Positions 15,836 through 23,260 of a DNA stretch of 32,613 nucleotides are shown here, one piece after another (the stretch's first letter is position 1; every line of letters begins with the position of its first letter). Both the position numbers and the translations under genes were made by a program. The stretch covers positions 1 to 32,613 of the forward strand of contig DAIDJO010000126.1 of assembly GCA_027451345.1 (NCBI GenBank), read 5' to 3'. The DNA is from Solirubrobacterales bacterium. Its GTDB lineage: Bacteria; Actinomycetota; Thermoleophilia; Solirubrobacterales; Solirubrobacteraceae. The notes beneath the pieces are model-generated. The model ran no database searches and was not told where the DNA came from. It saw only the letters and a list, made by a program, of their open reading frames with translations.

Positions 15836-16843
15836 ATGACGAAACCCCGCCGCCTTCTCACCCTCGCACTCATCAGCGCGCTGCTCGGCGCCGGCGCGAC
15901 CGCCGGAGCGGTCGCGGGCGGCGCCGCCGCGAGCGCTCCCGCCCGCGCCGCCTCGCTGATGCTCGACTTCACGCCCAACGCGATCCACACCGGGATCTAC
16001 GCCGCTGTGGCACGACATCTCGATGCCGCCAACGGCGTGGCGCTGCACGTCCGGATCCCGGGGGCGAGCACCGACGCGATCTCGCTGTTGGCCGCGGGGC
16101 GCGTCGATTTCGCGATCCTTGACATCCACGATCTGGCCATCGCCGACGAGCAGGGCCGCCACCTCGTCGGGATCATGGCGCTCGAGCAGCGACCGCTCGC
16201 GGCCGTGATCGCTCAACCGCGCTTCACGAGCCCACGCCAGCTCGACGGGCGGACGATCGGCGTGACCGGCGCCCCGAGCGACCTCGCCGTGCTGCGGTCG
16301 ATCGTGGCCGGCGCGGGGGGCCGCCCCCGGACGCTGCGGACGCTCACCATCGGCTATGACGCGGTGCCCGACCTGCTGAGCGGCCGCGTCGCCGCGGCCA
16401 CGGCGTTCTGGAACGACGAGGGCGTGCAGCTCACCCACCTCGGCGCCGGTCATCGCCCCTTCCGCGTCTTCCGGGTCGACCGCTTCGGGGCCCCGTCCTA
16501 CCCGGAGCTGGTCCTCTGCGCGACCGCGCAGGAGCTGCGACGCTCGCCGGGCCTCGCCCGCCGGGTCGTGCGCACGCTCGTCGAGGGGTACCGCTTCGTC
16601 CTGCGTCATCCACTCGAGGGCGAACACGACCTCGAGGCGGAGGTGAGCGGGCTGGCGCCGCACGCCGTGGCGCTGCAGCTCGCGGCGGAGCTCCCCGCCT
16701 TCCTGCCGCGTCAGGGCGGCGCCTACGGCTCGCTCTCGCCGACGGTGCTCGCCGCCTGGGCGCGGTGGGAGCGGCGGTTCGGCATCGTCAAGCGCACCCC
16801 GAACGTGGCGACGATGTTCGACCGCAGCTTCCTCCCGGGATAG
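15836..16843 (+). CDS. ThiY/THI5-like ABC transporter substrate-binding protein
   Basis: 335-residue exported solute-binding protein of the NMT1/THI5-like family. Residues 1 to about 35 form a Sec signal: basic MTKPRR, a hydrophobic core LLTLALISALLGAG, and an Ala-rich end with a likely cut near ARAA. No lipobox Cys is seen. The mature start LMLDFTPNAIHTGIYAAVARHLD closely matches the family hallmark (LDWxPNxxHxGxY). Then follow GRVDFAILDIHDLAIADEQGR and the hinge region LDGRTIGV. Relatives bind the thiamine precursor HMP or its formyl-amino form, or other aromatic ligands. No permease or ATPase gene lies nearby, so the partner and ligand are unknown. It is divergent from fbiC and probably co-transcribed with the RNA methyltransferase 6 nt downstream. 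Confidence 0.82.
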   Translation: MTKPRRLLTLALISALLGAGATAGAVAGGAAASAPARAASLMLDFTPNAIHTGIYAAVARHLDAANGVALHVRIPGASTDAISLLAAGRVDFAILDIHDLAIADEQGRHLVGIMALEQRPLAAVIAQPRFTSPRQLDGRTIGVTGAPSDLAVLRSIVAGAGGRPRTLRTLTIGYDAVPDLLSGRVAAATAFWNDEGVQLTHLGAGHRPFRVFRVDRFGAPSYPELVLCATAQELRRSPGLARRVVRTLVEGYRFVLRHPLEGEHDLEAEVSGLAPHAVALQLAAELPAFLPRQGGAYGSLSPTVLAAWARWERRFGIVKRTPNVATMFDRSFLPG

Positions 16844-16849
16844 CGGCCG

Positions 16850-17557
16850 GTGGACCTCGCCGACGTCGAGCGGGCGCGACGCCGGCGGGAGCTCGTCGTG
16901 CTCGAGGGCTTTCATGCCGTCAAGCACGCGATCCGCTTCGGCGGCGAGATCCTCGCGACCTTCACCGCCGATGCGGCGGAGCTCGAGGACCTGCGCGCGC
17001 GCCTGGCGCCGGACATCGAGCTCGCGGTGCAGGTCGTGGCGGCCGACGACCTGCGGCGGGTCGTGCCACGCGCCCAGGTGGTGGCGGTCGCGACTCGCCC
17101 GGTCCAGCCGGATCCGGACACGGTGCTGGCCGGCGCCGGCCATGTCGTGCTGCTCGAGGACCCGCGGCACCTGGGCAACCTGGGCGCGGCGGTACGGGTG
17201 GCCGCCGCCGCCGGGGCGGCCGGCGTGATGACCACCGGCCGGCAGGACCCGTGGCATCCGGATGCCCTCCGGGGCAGCGCCGGGCTGCACTTCGCCCTGC
17301 CGGTGCACCACCTGCACGCCGTCCGGACACAGGGCCGCGAGCTGGTCGCCCTCGATCCGGACGGCGAACCGCTGCGGCCGGGCATGCTGCCCGGCGCGGC
17401 GGTGCTCGCCTTCGGCACCGAGCGCGACGGCCTGAGCGACGGGTTGCTGCAACGGGCCGACCGCCGGATCGCGCTGCCGATGACCCCCGGCGTCTCGTCG
17501 CTGAACCTGGCCACCGCGGTGGCGGCCACGCTGTACGCGCTGAAGCTCGGCGGTTGA
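16850..17557 (+). CDS. TrmH/SpoU-family RNA 2'-O-methyltransferase
   Basis: 235-residue SPOUT methyltransferase with a trefoil-knot SAM site. The three family motifs are HLGNLGAAVRVAAA (107-120; Asn110, Arg116), AVLAFGTERDGLS (184-196) and IALPMTPGVSSLNLATAVAATLYAL (207-231). An N-terminal region with LEGFHAVKHAI corresponds to the RNA-binding start seen in RlmB/TsnR-type enzymes. It would methylate a ribose in rRNA or tRNA. The GTG start is 6 nt after the ThiY-like stop, so it is co-transcribed without an obvious functional link. The target nucleotide is unknown. Confidence 0.9.
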   Translation: MDLADVERARRRRELVVLEGFHAVKHAIRFGGEILATFTADAAELEDLRARLAPDIELAVQVVAADDLRRVVPRAQVVAVATRPVQPDPDTVLAGAGHVVLLEDPRHLGNLGAAVRVAAAAGAAGVMTTGRQDPWHPDALRGSAGLHFALPVHHLHAVRTQGRELVALDPDGEPLRPGMLPGAAVLAFGTERDGLSDGLLQRADRRIALPMTPGVSSLNLATAVAATLYALKLGG

Positions 17558-17574
17558 CGGCTCGGTGGCCGCCG

Positions 17575-17937
17575 CTACTGCGCGCGGAGCCGGCGGAACT
17601 CCTCGCGCACCGACTCCGGCCGGCCCCACATCTGGAGCGTCTCGACGCGGCCGGTGCGCGTCTCGCGCAGGGCGAGCTCGCCGGCGATGCCGGCGTCATC
17701 GAGCAGCGTGAGCGCCGTGTGCACGGCCGGGACCGAGGCGGCGTGGCCGAAGCGATGGGCCACCAGCAGTCGCCAGTGCCAGTCGCGCCGGGAGTACGGC
17801 TGTGCGTTGCAGGTGACGAGCAGCGTGGCCGCCTCGACGTAGCGGCGCTCATCGAGGACGCGCAGGTCGAGCTCCAGGTCGGTCCAGTCGTCGGGCAGCG
17901 ACTCGACGATCTCGGTGAAGGTGTCCGCGAGGGCCAT
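17575..17937 (-). CDS. Conserved-looking hypothetical protein, 120 aa
   Basis: I do not recognise this protein. It is soluble, begins MALADTFTEIVESLPDDWTD and has a mixed alpha/beta pattern: a strand LELDLRVLD, then VEAATLLVTCNAQPY, WHWRLLVAHRFGHAA, and a terminal region RVETLQMWGRPESVREEFRRL. I chose ATG 17937 because a TACTGT -10 box lies 8 nt upstream (leaderless). The frame runs open to 18015, but the longer forms would overlap or abut the divergent YgfZ-like start at 18002. It is convergent with the RNA methyltransferase (17 nt gap). Codon use matches its neighbours, so it is likely a real gene. Confidence 0.65.
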   Translation of the reverse strand: MALADTFTEIVESLPDDWTDLELDLRVLDERRYVEAATLLVTCNAQPYSRRDWHWRLLVAHRFGHAASVPAVHTALTLLDDAGIAGELALRETRTGRVETLQMWGRPESVREEFRRLRAQ

Positions 17938-17945
17938 CGCGGCGA

Positions 17946-17951
17946 ACAGTA
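17946..17951 (-). promoter_or_regulatory. -10 box (TACTGT) for the 120-aa gene
   Basis: TACTGT on the minus strand ends 8 nt before ATG 17937, with no Shine-Dalgarno between. It lies in the 64-bp interval shared with the divergent YgfZ-like gene. Confidence 0.45.
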
Positions 17952-18001
17952 GCGAGCCGTCCCCCGGGGCGTCTGCGCGCGTGTGCGAAGCTGTCATCGG
18001 G

Positions 18002-18955
18002 ATGAGCGCGACCACCCGCCTGGAGACCGACTACGCCGTCGCCACCGAGCGCGTCGGGCTGATCGACCGCTCCGAGCGCGGCAAGCTGGCGCTGAGCGGC
18101 GAGGACGCCAAGGAGTTCCTCACCGGTCAGGTGACCCAGGACATTCTCGCCCTCACCCCGGGGCACGGCGGCTACGCCGCGTTCCTCACCCCGAAGGGCA
18201 AGATGCTCGGCGACCTGCGCGTGCTCGACACCGGCGAGGAGCTGCTGCTGGACACCGAGCGCGTCGCGCTCCAGGCCCTGTTCAACATGATCCGCCGCTA
18301 CTCGCTCGGCTACCGGGTGGCGCTGCACAAGCGCACGCTGGAGTGCGGGTTGCTCTCGCTCATCGGCCCGCTGGCCGATGAGCTCGTCGCGCGCGCCGGC
18401 GGGACGCTCGGCGCCGCCGAGCACGACCACACCGCCCTCAGCGTCGACGGCGTTCCCGCGCGGGCGATCCGCACGGACCTCGGCGTCGACCTGCTCTGCG
18501 CGGCCGACGAGCTGCCGGCGCTCCGGGCGGCGCTCGCCGCGGCGGGCGCGGTGGCGATCGGCGAGGAGGCCGCCGAGATCCTGCGCATCGAGCGTGGACG
18601 GCCGCGCTACGGGGTTGACCTCGACGATTCGGTCATCCCGCAGGAGGCGCAGCTCAACGAGCGTGCCGTCTCCTTCACCAAGGGGTGCTACGTCGGCCAG
18701 GAGACGGTCGCCCGGCTCTACTACCGCGGCAAGCCCAACCGCCAGCTCCGCGGGCTGGCCTCGGCGGCTCCGCTGCCCGTCGGGGCCGAGCTGTGGCTCG
18801 AGGATCGCGTCGTCGGCACGGTGACGAGCTCCGGCCTCTCCCCCCGCCTGGGCCCGCTTGCGCTCGCGCTCATCCGGCGGGAGGCGCCGGTGGGATCGAT
18901 CGTGCGCTGGGGCGGGGATCACGAGGCGGTCGTCGCGGAGCTCCCGTTCGATTAA
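18002..18955 (+). CDS. ygfZ: YgfZ/GcvT-like folate-binding protein (Fe-S cluster maintenance)
   Basis: 317-residue member of the aminomethyltransferase-fold YgfZ family. The signature KGCYVGQE occurs at 227-234 with the essential Cys229. The GcvT-like N-terminus (IDRSERGKLALSGEDAKEFLTGQVTQDI) and the C-terminal barrel (NRQLRGLASAAPLPVGAEL) are both present. E. coli YgfZ uses tetrahydrofolate and helps keep certain Fe-S enzymes active; this is known for the family, not shown here. The length fits (E. coli 326 aa). The start is ATG 18002; an earlier in-frame ATG at 17915 would overlap the opposite 120-aa gene. A partner could be any Fe-S enzyme, including the radical-SAM FO synthase nearby, but that is only a suggestion. 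Confidence 0.88.
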   Translation: MSATTRLETDYAVATERVGLIDRSERGKLALSGEDAKEFLTGQVTQDILALTPGHGGYAAFLTPKGKMLGDLRVLDTGEELLLDTERVALQALFNMIRRYSLGYRVALHKRTLECGLLSLIGPLADELVARAGGTLGAAEHDHTALSVDGVPARAIRTDLGVDLLCAADELPALRAALAAAGAVAIGEEAAEILRIERGRPRYGVDLDDSVIPQEAQLNERAVSFTKGCYVGQETVARLYYRGKPNRQLRGLASAAPLPVGAELWLEDRVVGTVTSSGLSPRLGPLALALIRREAPVGSIVRWGGDHEAVVAELPFD

Positions 18956-19021
18956 GGCCGCTCCGAGCGCCCATTAAGCAGGCCTAACCGACCGCTAGCC
19001 CGATGTGACCGGCCCGCGGCG

Positions 19022-19053
19022 TACCATCGAAGCTGTCAAAGAGGAGGAAGGAG
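19022..19053 (+). promoter_or_regulatory. Promoter -10 (TACCAT) and ribosome site for the 71-aa gene
   Basis: TACCAT at 19022-19027 fits TANNNT. A purine-rich AGGAGGAAGGAG run (19042-19053) ends 6 nt before GTG 19060 and decides that start. Unlike several neighbours, this gene would carry a leader of about 25 nt. Confidence 0.5.
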
Positions 19054-19059
19054 CCGCTC

Positions 19060-19275
19060 GTGGAAACGATCGCCCCCGACACTGAGAAGCTGCGTGAGCT
19101 CGACGATGAGGAACGTCGAGCGTGGAACGAGTATTACGACGACCTCCAGGACCTGACCGGCAACGAGTACGAGCGGGTCGAGCTGGAATCGTGGGACACG
19201 CTGCAGGGTGAGCTGCGCCGCATCGAGCACAGCCGTCAGCTGCTGAGCGCCTCGTCGAGCCCGCCGTCCGGCTAA
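19060..19275 (+). CDS. Small acidic hypothetical protein, 71 aa
   Basis: I do not recognise a family. The protein is strongly charged and probably helical: EKLRELDDEERRAWNEYYDD, then a second stretch with ERVELESWDTLQGELRRIEH, and a Ser/Pro-rich tail. It has no membrane segment or cysteine. A strong ribosome site (AAGGAG, 6 nt spacing) precedes a GTG start, and codon use fits the neighbourhood, so it is likely translated. Its stop codon TAA is the first half of the -10 box of the next gene. The acidic amphipathic composition would suit a small regulator or partner protein; the function is unknown. Confidence 0.65.
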   Translation: METIAPDTEKLRELDDEERRAWNEYYDDLQDLTGNEYERVELESWDTLQGELRRIEHSRQLLSASSSPPSG

Positions 19276-19278
19276 GAT
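19273..19278 (+). promoter_or_regulatory. -10 box (TAAGAT) overlapping a stop codon, for the 123-aa gene
   Basis: TAAGAT fits TANNNT and ends 8 nt before ATG 19287. Its first three bases are the TAA stop of the 71-aa gene. No Shine-Dalgarno lies between, so the downstream gene is probably leaderless. Confidence 0.5.
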
Positions 19279-19286
19279 CCCGCGCC

Positions 19287-19658
19287 ATGGCCAGAGGTGT
19301 GATGCACGTCCAGTGGTACGCCACCGTGTTCCGGGGCGACATGTTCGTCGACGCGGTCGCGGAGTTCGCGGCCCCGGTCACGCTCGAGTACGGCGCGCTC
19401 CGCTACACCGTGCAGCGCTCGCTCGACGACCCGTACAAGATCCTCGAGCAGATCTGGTTCGAGTCCAAGGACGACTGGTACCGCTACTGGGAGGGGCCGG
19501 AGATGCGCGAGTTCCGCGCCCGCTACTCCGGCAAGTACCAGGTGCCGATCACCTACACCTGGCACGACGAGTACGCGGCGGGCGGCGAGATGCCGCAGAC
19601 GGTGACGCCGGGCGATCTCGATCCCGAGCCGCACCCGACGCCCTACGCCGGCGCCTGA
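19287..19658 (+). CDS. Small dimeric alpha/beta-barrel-like protein, 123 aa
   Basis: Probably a ferredoxin-like dimeric alpha/beta-barrel protein of the antibiotic-biosynthesis-monooxygenase (ABM)/stress-response type. The pattern is strand (MHVQWYATVFR), helix (DMFVDAVAEFAAPVTLEYG), strand (ALRYTVQRSLDDPYKILEQIWFES), helix (DDWYRYWEGPEMREFRARYS) and strand (YQVPITYTWHDEY). The central E-x-W/I-F-x-S strand followed by an aromatic-rich helix is common in this fold. The fold call comes from the pattern only; no catalytic residues are assigned. The C-terminus is Pro-rich and acidic. The gene stop is 3 nt from the convergent MFS gene stop. An internal ATG at 19302 is possible, but the -10 box favours 19287. 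Confidence 0.6.
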   Translation: MARGVMHVQWYATVFRGDMFVDAVAEFAAPVTLEYGALRYTVQRSLDDPYKILEQIWFESKDDWYRYWEGPEMREFRARYSGKYQVPITYTWHDEYAAGGEMPQTVTPGDLDPEPHPTPYAGA

Positions 19659-19661
19659 CGC

Positions 19662-20819
19662 CTACGCCGGGGCCCGACGTCTCGCCCCGGCCCGCAGGCC
19701 GACGAGCGTCACCAGACACAGGGCCGTGATGGCGAGCGTCGGCGCGCCGTCGCCGAACGCCTTGCCGGCGGCGCCGCTGCCGGCCGCCCCGACGATCTGG
19801 CCCACCGCCCAGGCGAGGTTCATCAGCGCCACGGCGTGCGCCTGCTCGATCCCGTGCCCCTCGGCGACGTCGGAGACGAGCGCCATGACCGGCGCCCAGA
19901 AGACGCCGAGCTGGATCATCCCGAGGATCACGAGCAGCACGAGCACCGGGGCGCTGCGGGGCAGCGAGAAGCAGGCGAGTACGGCCCCGAGGCCGACGAG
20001 CCCACCGCGCAGCGGCAGGGTGCGGCCGTGCCGGTCGGAGAGGTGCCCGACCGCCGGCGAGATCAGCGCCTCGATGCCCGCCCCGGCGAGGAAGGTGAGG
20101 CCGATCACCCCGGCCCCCGCCCCGAGCCGGTGCAGCTGCAGCGGGCCGAGGACGTTGAACGCCCCGGAGACGATGGCCGGCAGGGCCATCAGCCACATCG
20201 CGCCGGCCAGCGCCGGGCGGTGGAGCAGCCGCACCACGTCGGCCACCCGCTGGGCCGACGCGCTGCGGGCCTCCGGCTGGAGGGCGATCGGGATGGTGAG
20301 GGCCGTCGCGAGCCCGGCGAGGCCGCAGAACAGCCCGGCCCGTCCGATCGCGGCCGCGAGCGCCCCGATCGCCGGCCCGAAGAGCGCGCCGGCGATGGCG
20401 GCGCCGAGGGCGCGGCCCATCACCGCACCGCGCCGCTGCGCCGGGGTCGCCGCGACGATCCAGGCGAGCCCCCCGGCCCACGCGCAGGCGCCGCCGGCCC
20501 CCTCCAGGAGGCGCGCGAGGTCGAGCGCGAGCGTCGCGTGCAACAGGCCGAATCCGACCGTCGAGACGACGACGAGCGCGAGGCCGAAGATGAGCGTGAA
20601 GCGCGGGCCCCGGCGGACGGCGAGCGCGCCGCCCGGCAGCGCGCCGACGAGCGTGCCCGCCGGATAGGCCGCGGTCATCACCCCCGCCGCCAGCTTCGAG
20701 AGGTGCAGCTGGTGGCTGAGCTCGGGCAGGAGCGGCGTGATGACCGCGTAGAAGAGCGTCTCGAGGAAGACGGCGGCGCTGACGATCCCCAGGAGCCGCG
20801 CGCTGGCCTCGCGCCTCAT
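19662..20819 (-). CDS. MFS-family efflux transporter
   Basis: 385-residue major-facilitator transporter of the inner membrane with about 12 helices. The first helix region LGIVSAAVFLETLFYAVITPLLPEL and the loop GALAVRRGPRFTLIFGL (the MFS GxLaDrxGrrxxl motif A region) are clear. A second A-like loop, GHLSDRHGRTLPLRGG, starts the second half. This type of protein usually exports drugs or metabolites. Its ATG overlaps the PucR-type regulator stop by 4 nt, so the two form one operon and the regulator probably controls it. The substrate is unknown. Confidence 0.88.
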   Translation of the reverse strand: MRREASARLLGIVSAAVFLETLFYAVITPLLPELSHQLHLSKLAAGVMTAAYPAGTLVGALPGGALAVRRGPRFTLIFGLALVVVSTVGFGLLHATLALDLARLLEGAGGACAWAGGLAWIVAATPAQRRGAVMGRALGAAIAGALFGPAIGALAAAIGRAGLFCGLAGLATALTIPIALQPEARSASAQRVADVVRLLHRPALAGAMWLMALPAIVSGAFNVLGPLQLHRLGAGAGVIGLTFLAGAGIEALISPAVGHLSDRHGRTLPLRGGLVGLGAVLACFSLPRSAPVLVLLVILGMIQLGVFWAPVMALVSDVAEGHGIEQAHAVALMNLAWAVGQIVGAAGSGAAGKAFGDGAPTLAITALCLVTLVGLRAGARRRAPA

Positions 20820-21985
20820 CGCCTCACGCGCAGCGCCAGGGCCAGCCAGAAGCGCCGGTCGGGATCCTCGAGCGCGTCTCCGAAGAGCTCGCGGAGGCGG
20901 GCGAGCCGGTAGCGGGCCGTCTGCGGGTGGATCCCGAGCCGCTGCGCCGCCGGCCCGAGCCGGCCCTGCTCGTCGAGCCAGGCGGCGAGCGTGGCGGTCA
21001 GCCGCTCCCGCGAGCCGGGCGAGAGCTCCGCGAGGGGCGCCAGCTCGCCCGCGGCGACCTCCGCCGCGAGGATCGGATCGGCCCGCAGAAGCAGGGCGCC
21101 GGCGTGCTCGCTCGCGCTGACGAGCGGCTCGTCGATGTCGGGGGCGAGCGCGAGCGCCGCTCGCGCTCGCCCGAAGCTGAGCGCGGCATCGCTCCAGGCG
21201 ACCGTCGTGCCGAGCCCCGCCCGGGCGCCGGCCTGCCGCAGCGCGCGCTCGAGCTGCCGGCGCCGGCCGGGGGCGTCGGGGTCGGGGACGATCGCGCAGA
21301 GCAGCTCGCCGAGGTCCTCGCTGAGCGCGCCGACGGGCAGGCGCAGCGCCTGCGCGGGACGGCCGTCCGGGCCATCGCCGGTACCCGTCGTGATGGCGAG
21401 CACGGCGAGGCTGCGCGGCAGCTCCCAGGCCGCCTCGCGGGAGGCCGCCTGCACGAGCTCGGCGTCGGCCGGGGGATCGCGGACGAGCAGGCGCACGAGC
21501 CGCCGCCGCGCCAGCTCGGTCTCCCCCGCCAGCTGGGTCTGCTCGAGCGCGTACCCCTCGGCCGACTCGCCCGAGAGGACGTCGATATAGGCGAAGATCG
21601 ATTCGGCGAGCAGATACAGCGTCGCCGGCTCGAGGCCGCTCGCCTCACCGGCCTGCGCGACGCGCCGCCACATCACGCGCGCGCCGACGCGGTAGGCGCT
21701 GAGCAGCGCGTCGAGGCTCCGGCCCGCCCGCATCTCGCCCCGCCCGAGCCGCCGGTACACGTCGGGCCGGCGCACCGGCCCGCCGGCCTCGATCTCCCGG
21801 ACGAGGTGGGTGAGCGCCTCCTCGACTCCCGCCCGCACGCCGATGCCGAAGTCCCCCTCGAGCGGACGCTGATACGCCGGGACAGTGCCCACCGCGGCGA
21901 TGATCTCGTCGACGAGGGCGGGCAGCAGCGGACGGATGACGGCCGCGACGGCGGGTGGGAGCTCGTGCCAGGGCTGACGGACCAT
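20816..21985 (-). CDS. PucR-family transcriptional regulator
   Basis: 389-residue regulator. The C-terminus carries the PucR-type helix-turn-helix: LAAWLDEQGRLGPAAQRLGI, HPQTARYRLARLRELFG, then a DPDRRFWLALALRVRR end. The middle resembles the GGDEF-like domain of CdaR/PucR proteins, and the N-terminal part (LVREIEAGGPVRRPDVYRRL to YLLAESIFAYIDVL) resembles the regulatory RsbR-like helical domain. I chose ATG 21985 (MVRQPWHELPPAVAAVI). The frame continues to a GTG at 22057, which would overlap the desaturase control region and adds a Cys-containing tail unlike the family. A weak CAATCT box lies 9 nt upstream of the ATG. It probably controls the overlapping MFS gene and perhaps the divergent desaturase. 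Confidence 0.87.
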   Translation of the reverse strand: MVRQPWHELPPAVAAVIRPLLPALVDEIIAAVGTVPAYQRPLEGDFGIGVRAGVEEALTHLVREIEAGGPVRRPDVYRRLGRGEMRAGRSLDALLSAYRVGARVMWRRVAQAGEASGLEPATLYLLAESIFAYIDVLSGESAEGYALEQTQLAGETELARRRLVRLLVRDPPADAELVQAASREAAWELPRSLAVLAITTGTGDGPDGRPAQALRLPVGALSEDLGELLCAIVPDPDAPGRRRQLERALRQAGARAGLGTTVAWSDAALSFGRARAALALAPDIDEPLVSASEHAGALLLRADPILAAEVAAGELAPLAELSPGSRERLTATLAAWLDEQGRLGPAAQRLGIHPQTARYRLARLRELFGDALEDPDRRFWLALALRVRR

Positions 21986-22030
21986 ATTCGTGGGAGATTG
22001 ACAACTTTTGCGGCCGATGTCGTCCTGGCA

Positions 22031-22064
22031 GGTGAAGAAACCCTTCACCGAGGGCACTTAACAT
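22031..22064 (+). promoter_or_regulatory. Inverted repeat and -10 box upstream of the desaturase
   Basis: GGTGAAG (22031-22037), a 5-nt spacer and CTTCACC (22043-22049) form a perfect 7-bp inverted repeat over the expected -35 region. TAACAT (22059-22064) fits TANNNT and ends 6 nt before ATG 22071, which suggests a leaderless mRNA. The repeat is a candidate operator, possibly for the divergent PucR-type regulator or a fatty-acid-responsive factor. Confidence 0.45.
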
Positions 22065-22070
22065 GGTGAG

Positions 22071-23021
22071 ATGACCCGCGCGCACAAGGCGGCCAACCTG
22101 ATCGGCGTCGGCCTCCCGCCGCTCGCGCTCGTCGTCGCCATCGTGCTCCTCTGGCACCGGGCGGTCGGCCCGCTCGAGCTCGTGGTGATGGCGGTGCTCT
22201 ACCTGTTCACCGCCTTTGGGGTCACGCTCGGCTACCACCGGATGTTCACCCACCGCGCGCTCGAGGGGCCGCCGGCGCTGCGGGTCATCCTCGCCGTCCT
22301 CGGCTCGATGGCGGTCGAGGGATCCGTCATCACGTGGGTCGCCGACCACCGCAAGCACCACACCTTCACCGACCAGGAGGGCGACCCACACTCCCCGCAC
22401 CTGAGTGGACCCGGCTTCCTGGGGGCGGTCCGCGGCCTCTTCCACGCCCACGTCGGCTGGCTGCTGCAGACCGTCGGGCAGGCCGAGCGAGAGCGGTTCG
22501 CCCCCGACCTGATGCGCGACCGCGCGATCCGCCTGATCGACCGGCTGTTCCTCGTGTGGGTGGCGCTCGGCCTCGCCGTGCCGTTCGCGCTCGGCTGGGC
22601 CATCGGCGGAGGCCTGGGCTCGGCCCTGAGCACGCTGCTGTGGGCGGGCCTGGTGCGCGTCTTCCTGCTGCACCACGTCACCTGGTCGATCAACTCCGTC
22701 TGCCACTTCTTCGGGCGGCGCCGCTTCGCCGTCGAGGACGAGTCGCGCAACGTCTTCTGGCTGGCGCCGTTCTCGATGGGGGAGGCCTGGCATCACAACC
22801 ACCACGCCTTCCCCACCTCCGCCTTCCACGGCCTGCGCTTCTGGGAACGCGTGAGCGACCCCACGGGACTGCTCATCGCCCTGCTCGAGCGACTCGGGCT
22901 CGTCTGGAACGTCGTGCGGATCAGCCCGGAGCGACAGGCGGCAAAGCTCGCCGAGCCGGCCGCCTACCCCTCTTCGAGCGGCGCCATCGTCAAGCCCGCG
23001 CCGTCGAGGCTCACCCAGTAG
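22071..23021 (+). CDS. Membrane acyl-CoA/acyl-lipid desaturase (delta-9 type)
   Basis: 316-residue integral-membrane di-iron desaturase. It would introduce a cis double bond in a fatty acyl chain and so adjust membrane fluidity. The three histidine boxes are HRMFTH (56-61, HxxxxH), HRKHH (93-97, HxxHH) and HHNHH (241-245, HxxHH). Hydrophobic segments precede box 1 (PPLALVVAIVLLW, MAVLYLFTAFGV) and follow box 2 (LFLVWVALGLAVPFALGWAI, LLWAGLVRVFLLHHV). The pattern and length fit bacterial stearoyl-CoA desaturase-like enzymes. The last 58 bp overlap the convergent ClpS-like gene, so the C-terminal tail (SSSGAIVKPAPSRLTQ) is encoded opposite the ClpS C-terminus. Electron donors are not nearby. 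Confidence 0.92.
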   Translation: MTRAHKAANLIGVGLPPLALVVAIVLLWHRAVGPLELVVMAVLYLFTAFGVTLGYHRMFTHRALEGPPALRVILAVLGSMAVEGSVITWVADHRKHHTFTDQEGDPHSPHLSGPGFLGAVRGLFHAHVGWLLQTVGQAERERFAPDLMRDRAIRLIDRLFLVWVALGLAVPFALGWAIGGGLGSALSTLLWAGLVRVFLLHHVTWSINSVCHFFGRRRFAVEDESRNVFWLAPFSMGEAWHHNHHAFPTSAFHGLRFWERVSDPTGLLIALLERLGLVWNVVRISPERQAAKLAEPAAYPSSSGAIVKPAPSRLTQ

Positions 23022-23251
23022 CTCTCGGCATCCTCGCGCGCGCCGCTCCACACGATGGCGCAGCCGTTGTTGTGGATGCGGTCGGCGAGGCGGTATCCCT
23101 CCGCCAGCGTGACGCCCGGAATGTGGGCGGCGAGGGTCTCGGCGACGTGGTCGAACGTGTTGTGGTGATCGTTCAACACCACAACCCGCCACTGCCCCCC
23201 GAGTCCGCTGCCTGGTCCCTGCACTCGCGGCAATTCAACCGTCAGCGACAT
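22964..23251 (-). CDS. clpS: ClpS-like Clp protease adaptor
   Basis: 95-residue protein with the ClpS core. WRVVVLNDHHNTFDHVAETL (21-40) matches E. coli ClpS KVILVNDDYTPMEFVIDVL, and RIHNNGCAIV (59-68) matches AVHYQGKAIC with the His that helps hold N-degron residues (His60 here). ClpS delivers N-end-rule substrates to ClpA/ClpC. The acidic pair that binds the substrate amino group (Asp35-Asp36 in E. coli) is Asp28-His29 here, an uncommon change. The ending GLTMAPLEEG resembles actinobacterial and cyanobacterial ClpS paralogs. It overlaps the desaturase 3' end by 58 bp on the opposite strand and has its own promoter. Confidence 0.85.
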   Translation of the reverse strand: MSLTVELPRVQGPGSGLGGQWRVVVLNDHHNTFDHVAETLAAHIPGVTLAEGYRLADRIHNNGCAIVWSGAREDAESYWVSLDGAGLTMAPLEEG

Positions 23252-23260
23252 TGGGGCGCA

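Noticed and set aside
15326-17629. A 767-codon open frame on the minus strand across the ThiY-like and RNA methyltransferase genes
   Set aside because: The translation is low-complexity Arg/Gly/His/Pro, and it crosses two genes with clear families on the other strand and the shared promoter region.
22055-22057. Upstream GTG start for the PucR-type regulator
   Set aside because: It would add 24 residues unlike the family and place coding sequence over the desaturase inverted repeat. ATG 21985 is preferred, though not proven.
22063-22065. ATG just upstream of the desaturase start
   Set aside because: It is in another frame and meets a stop after three codons.
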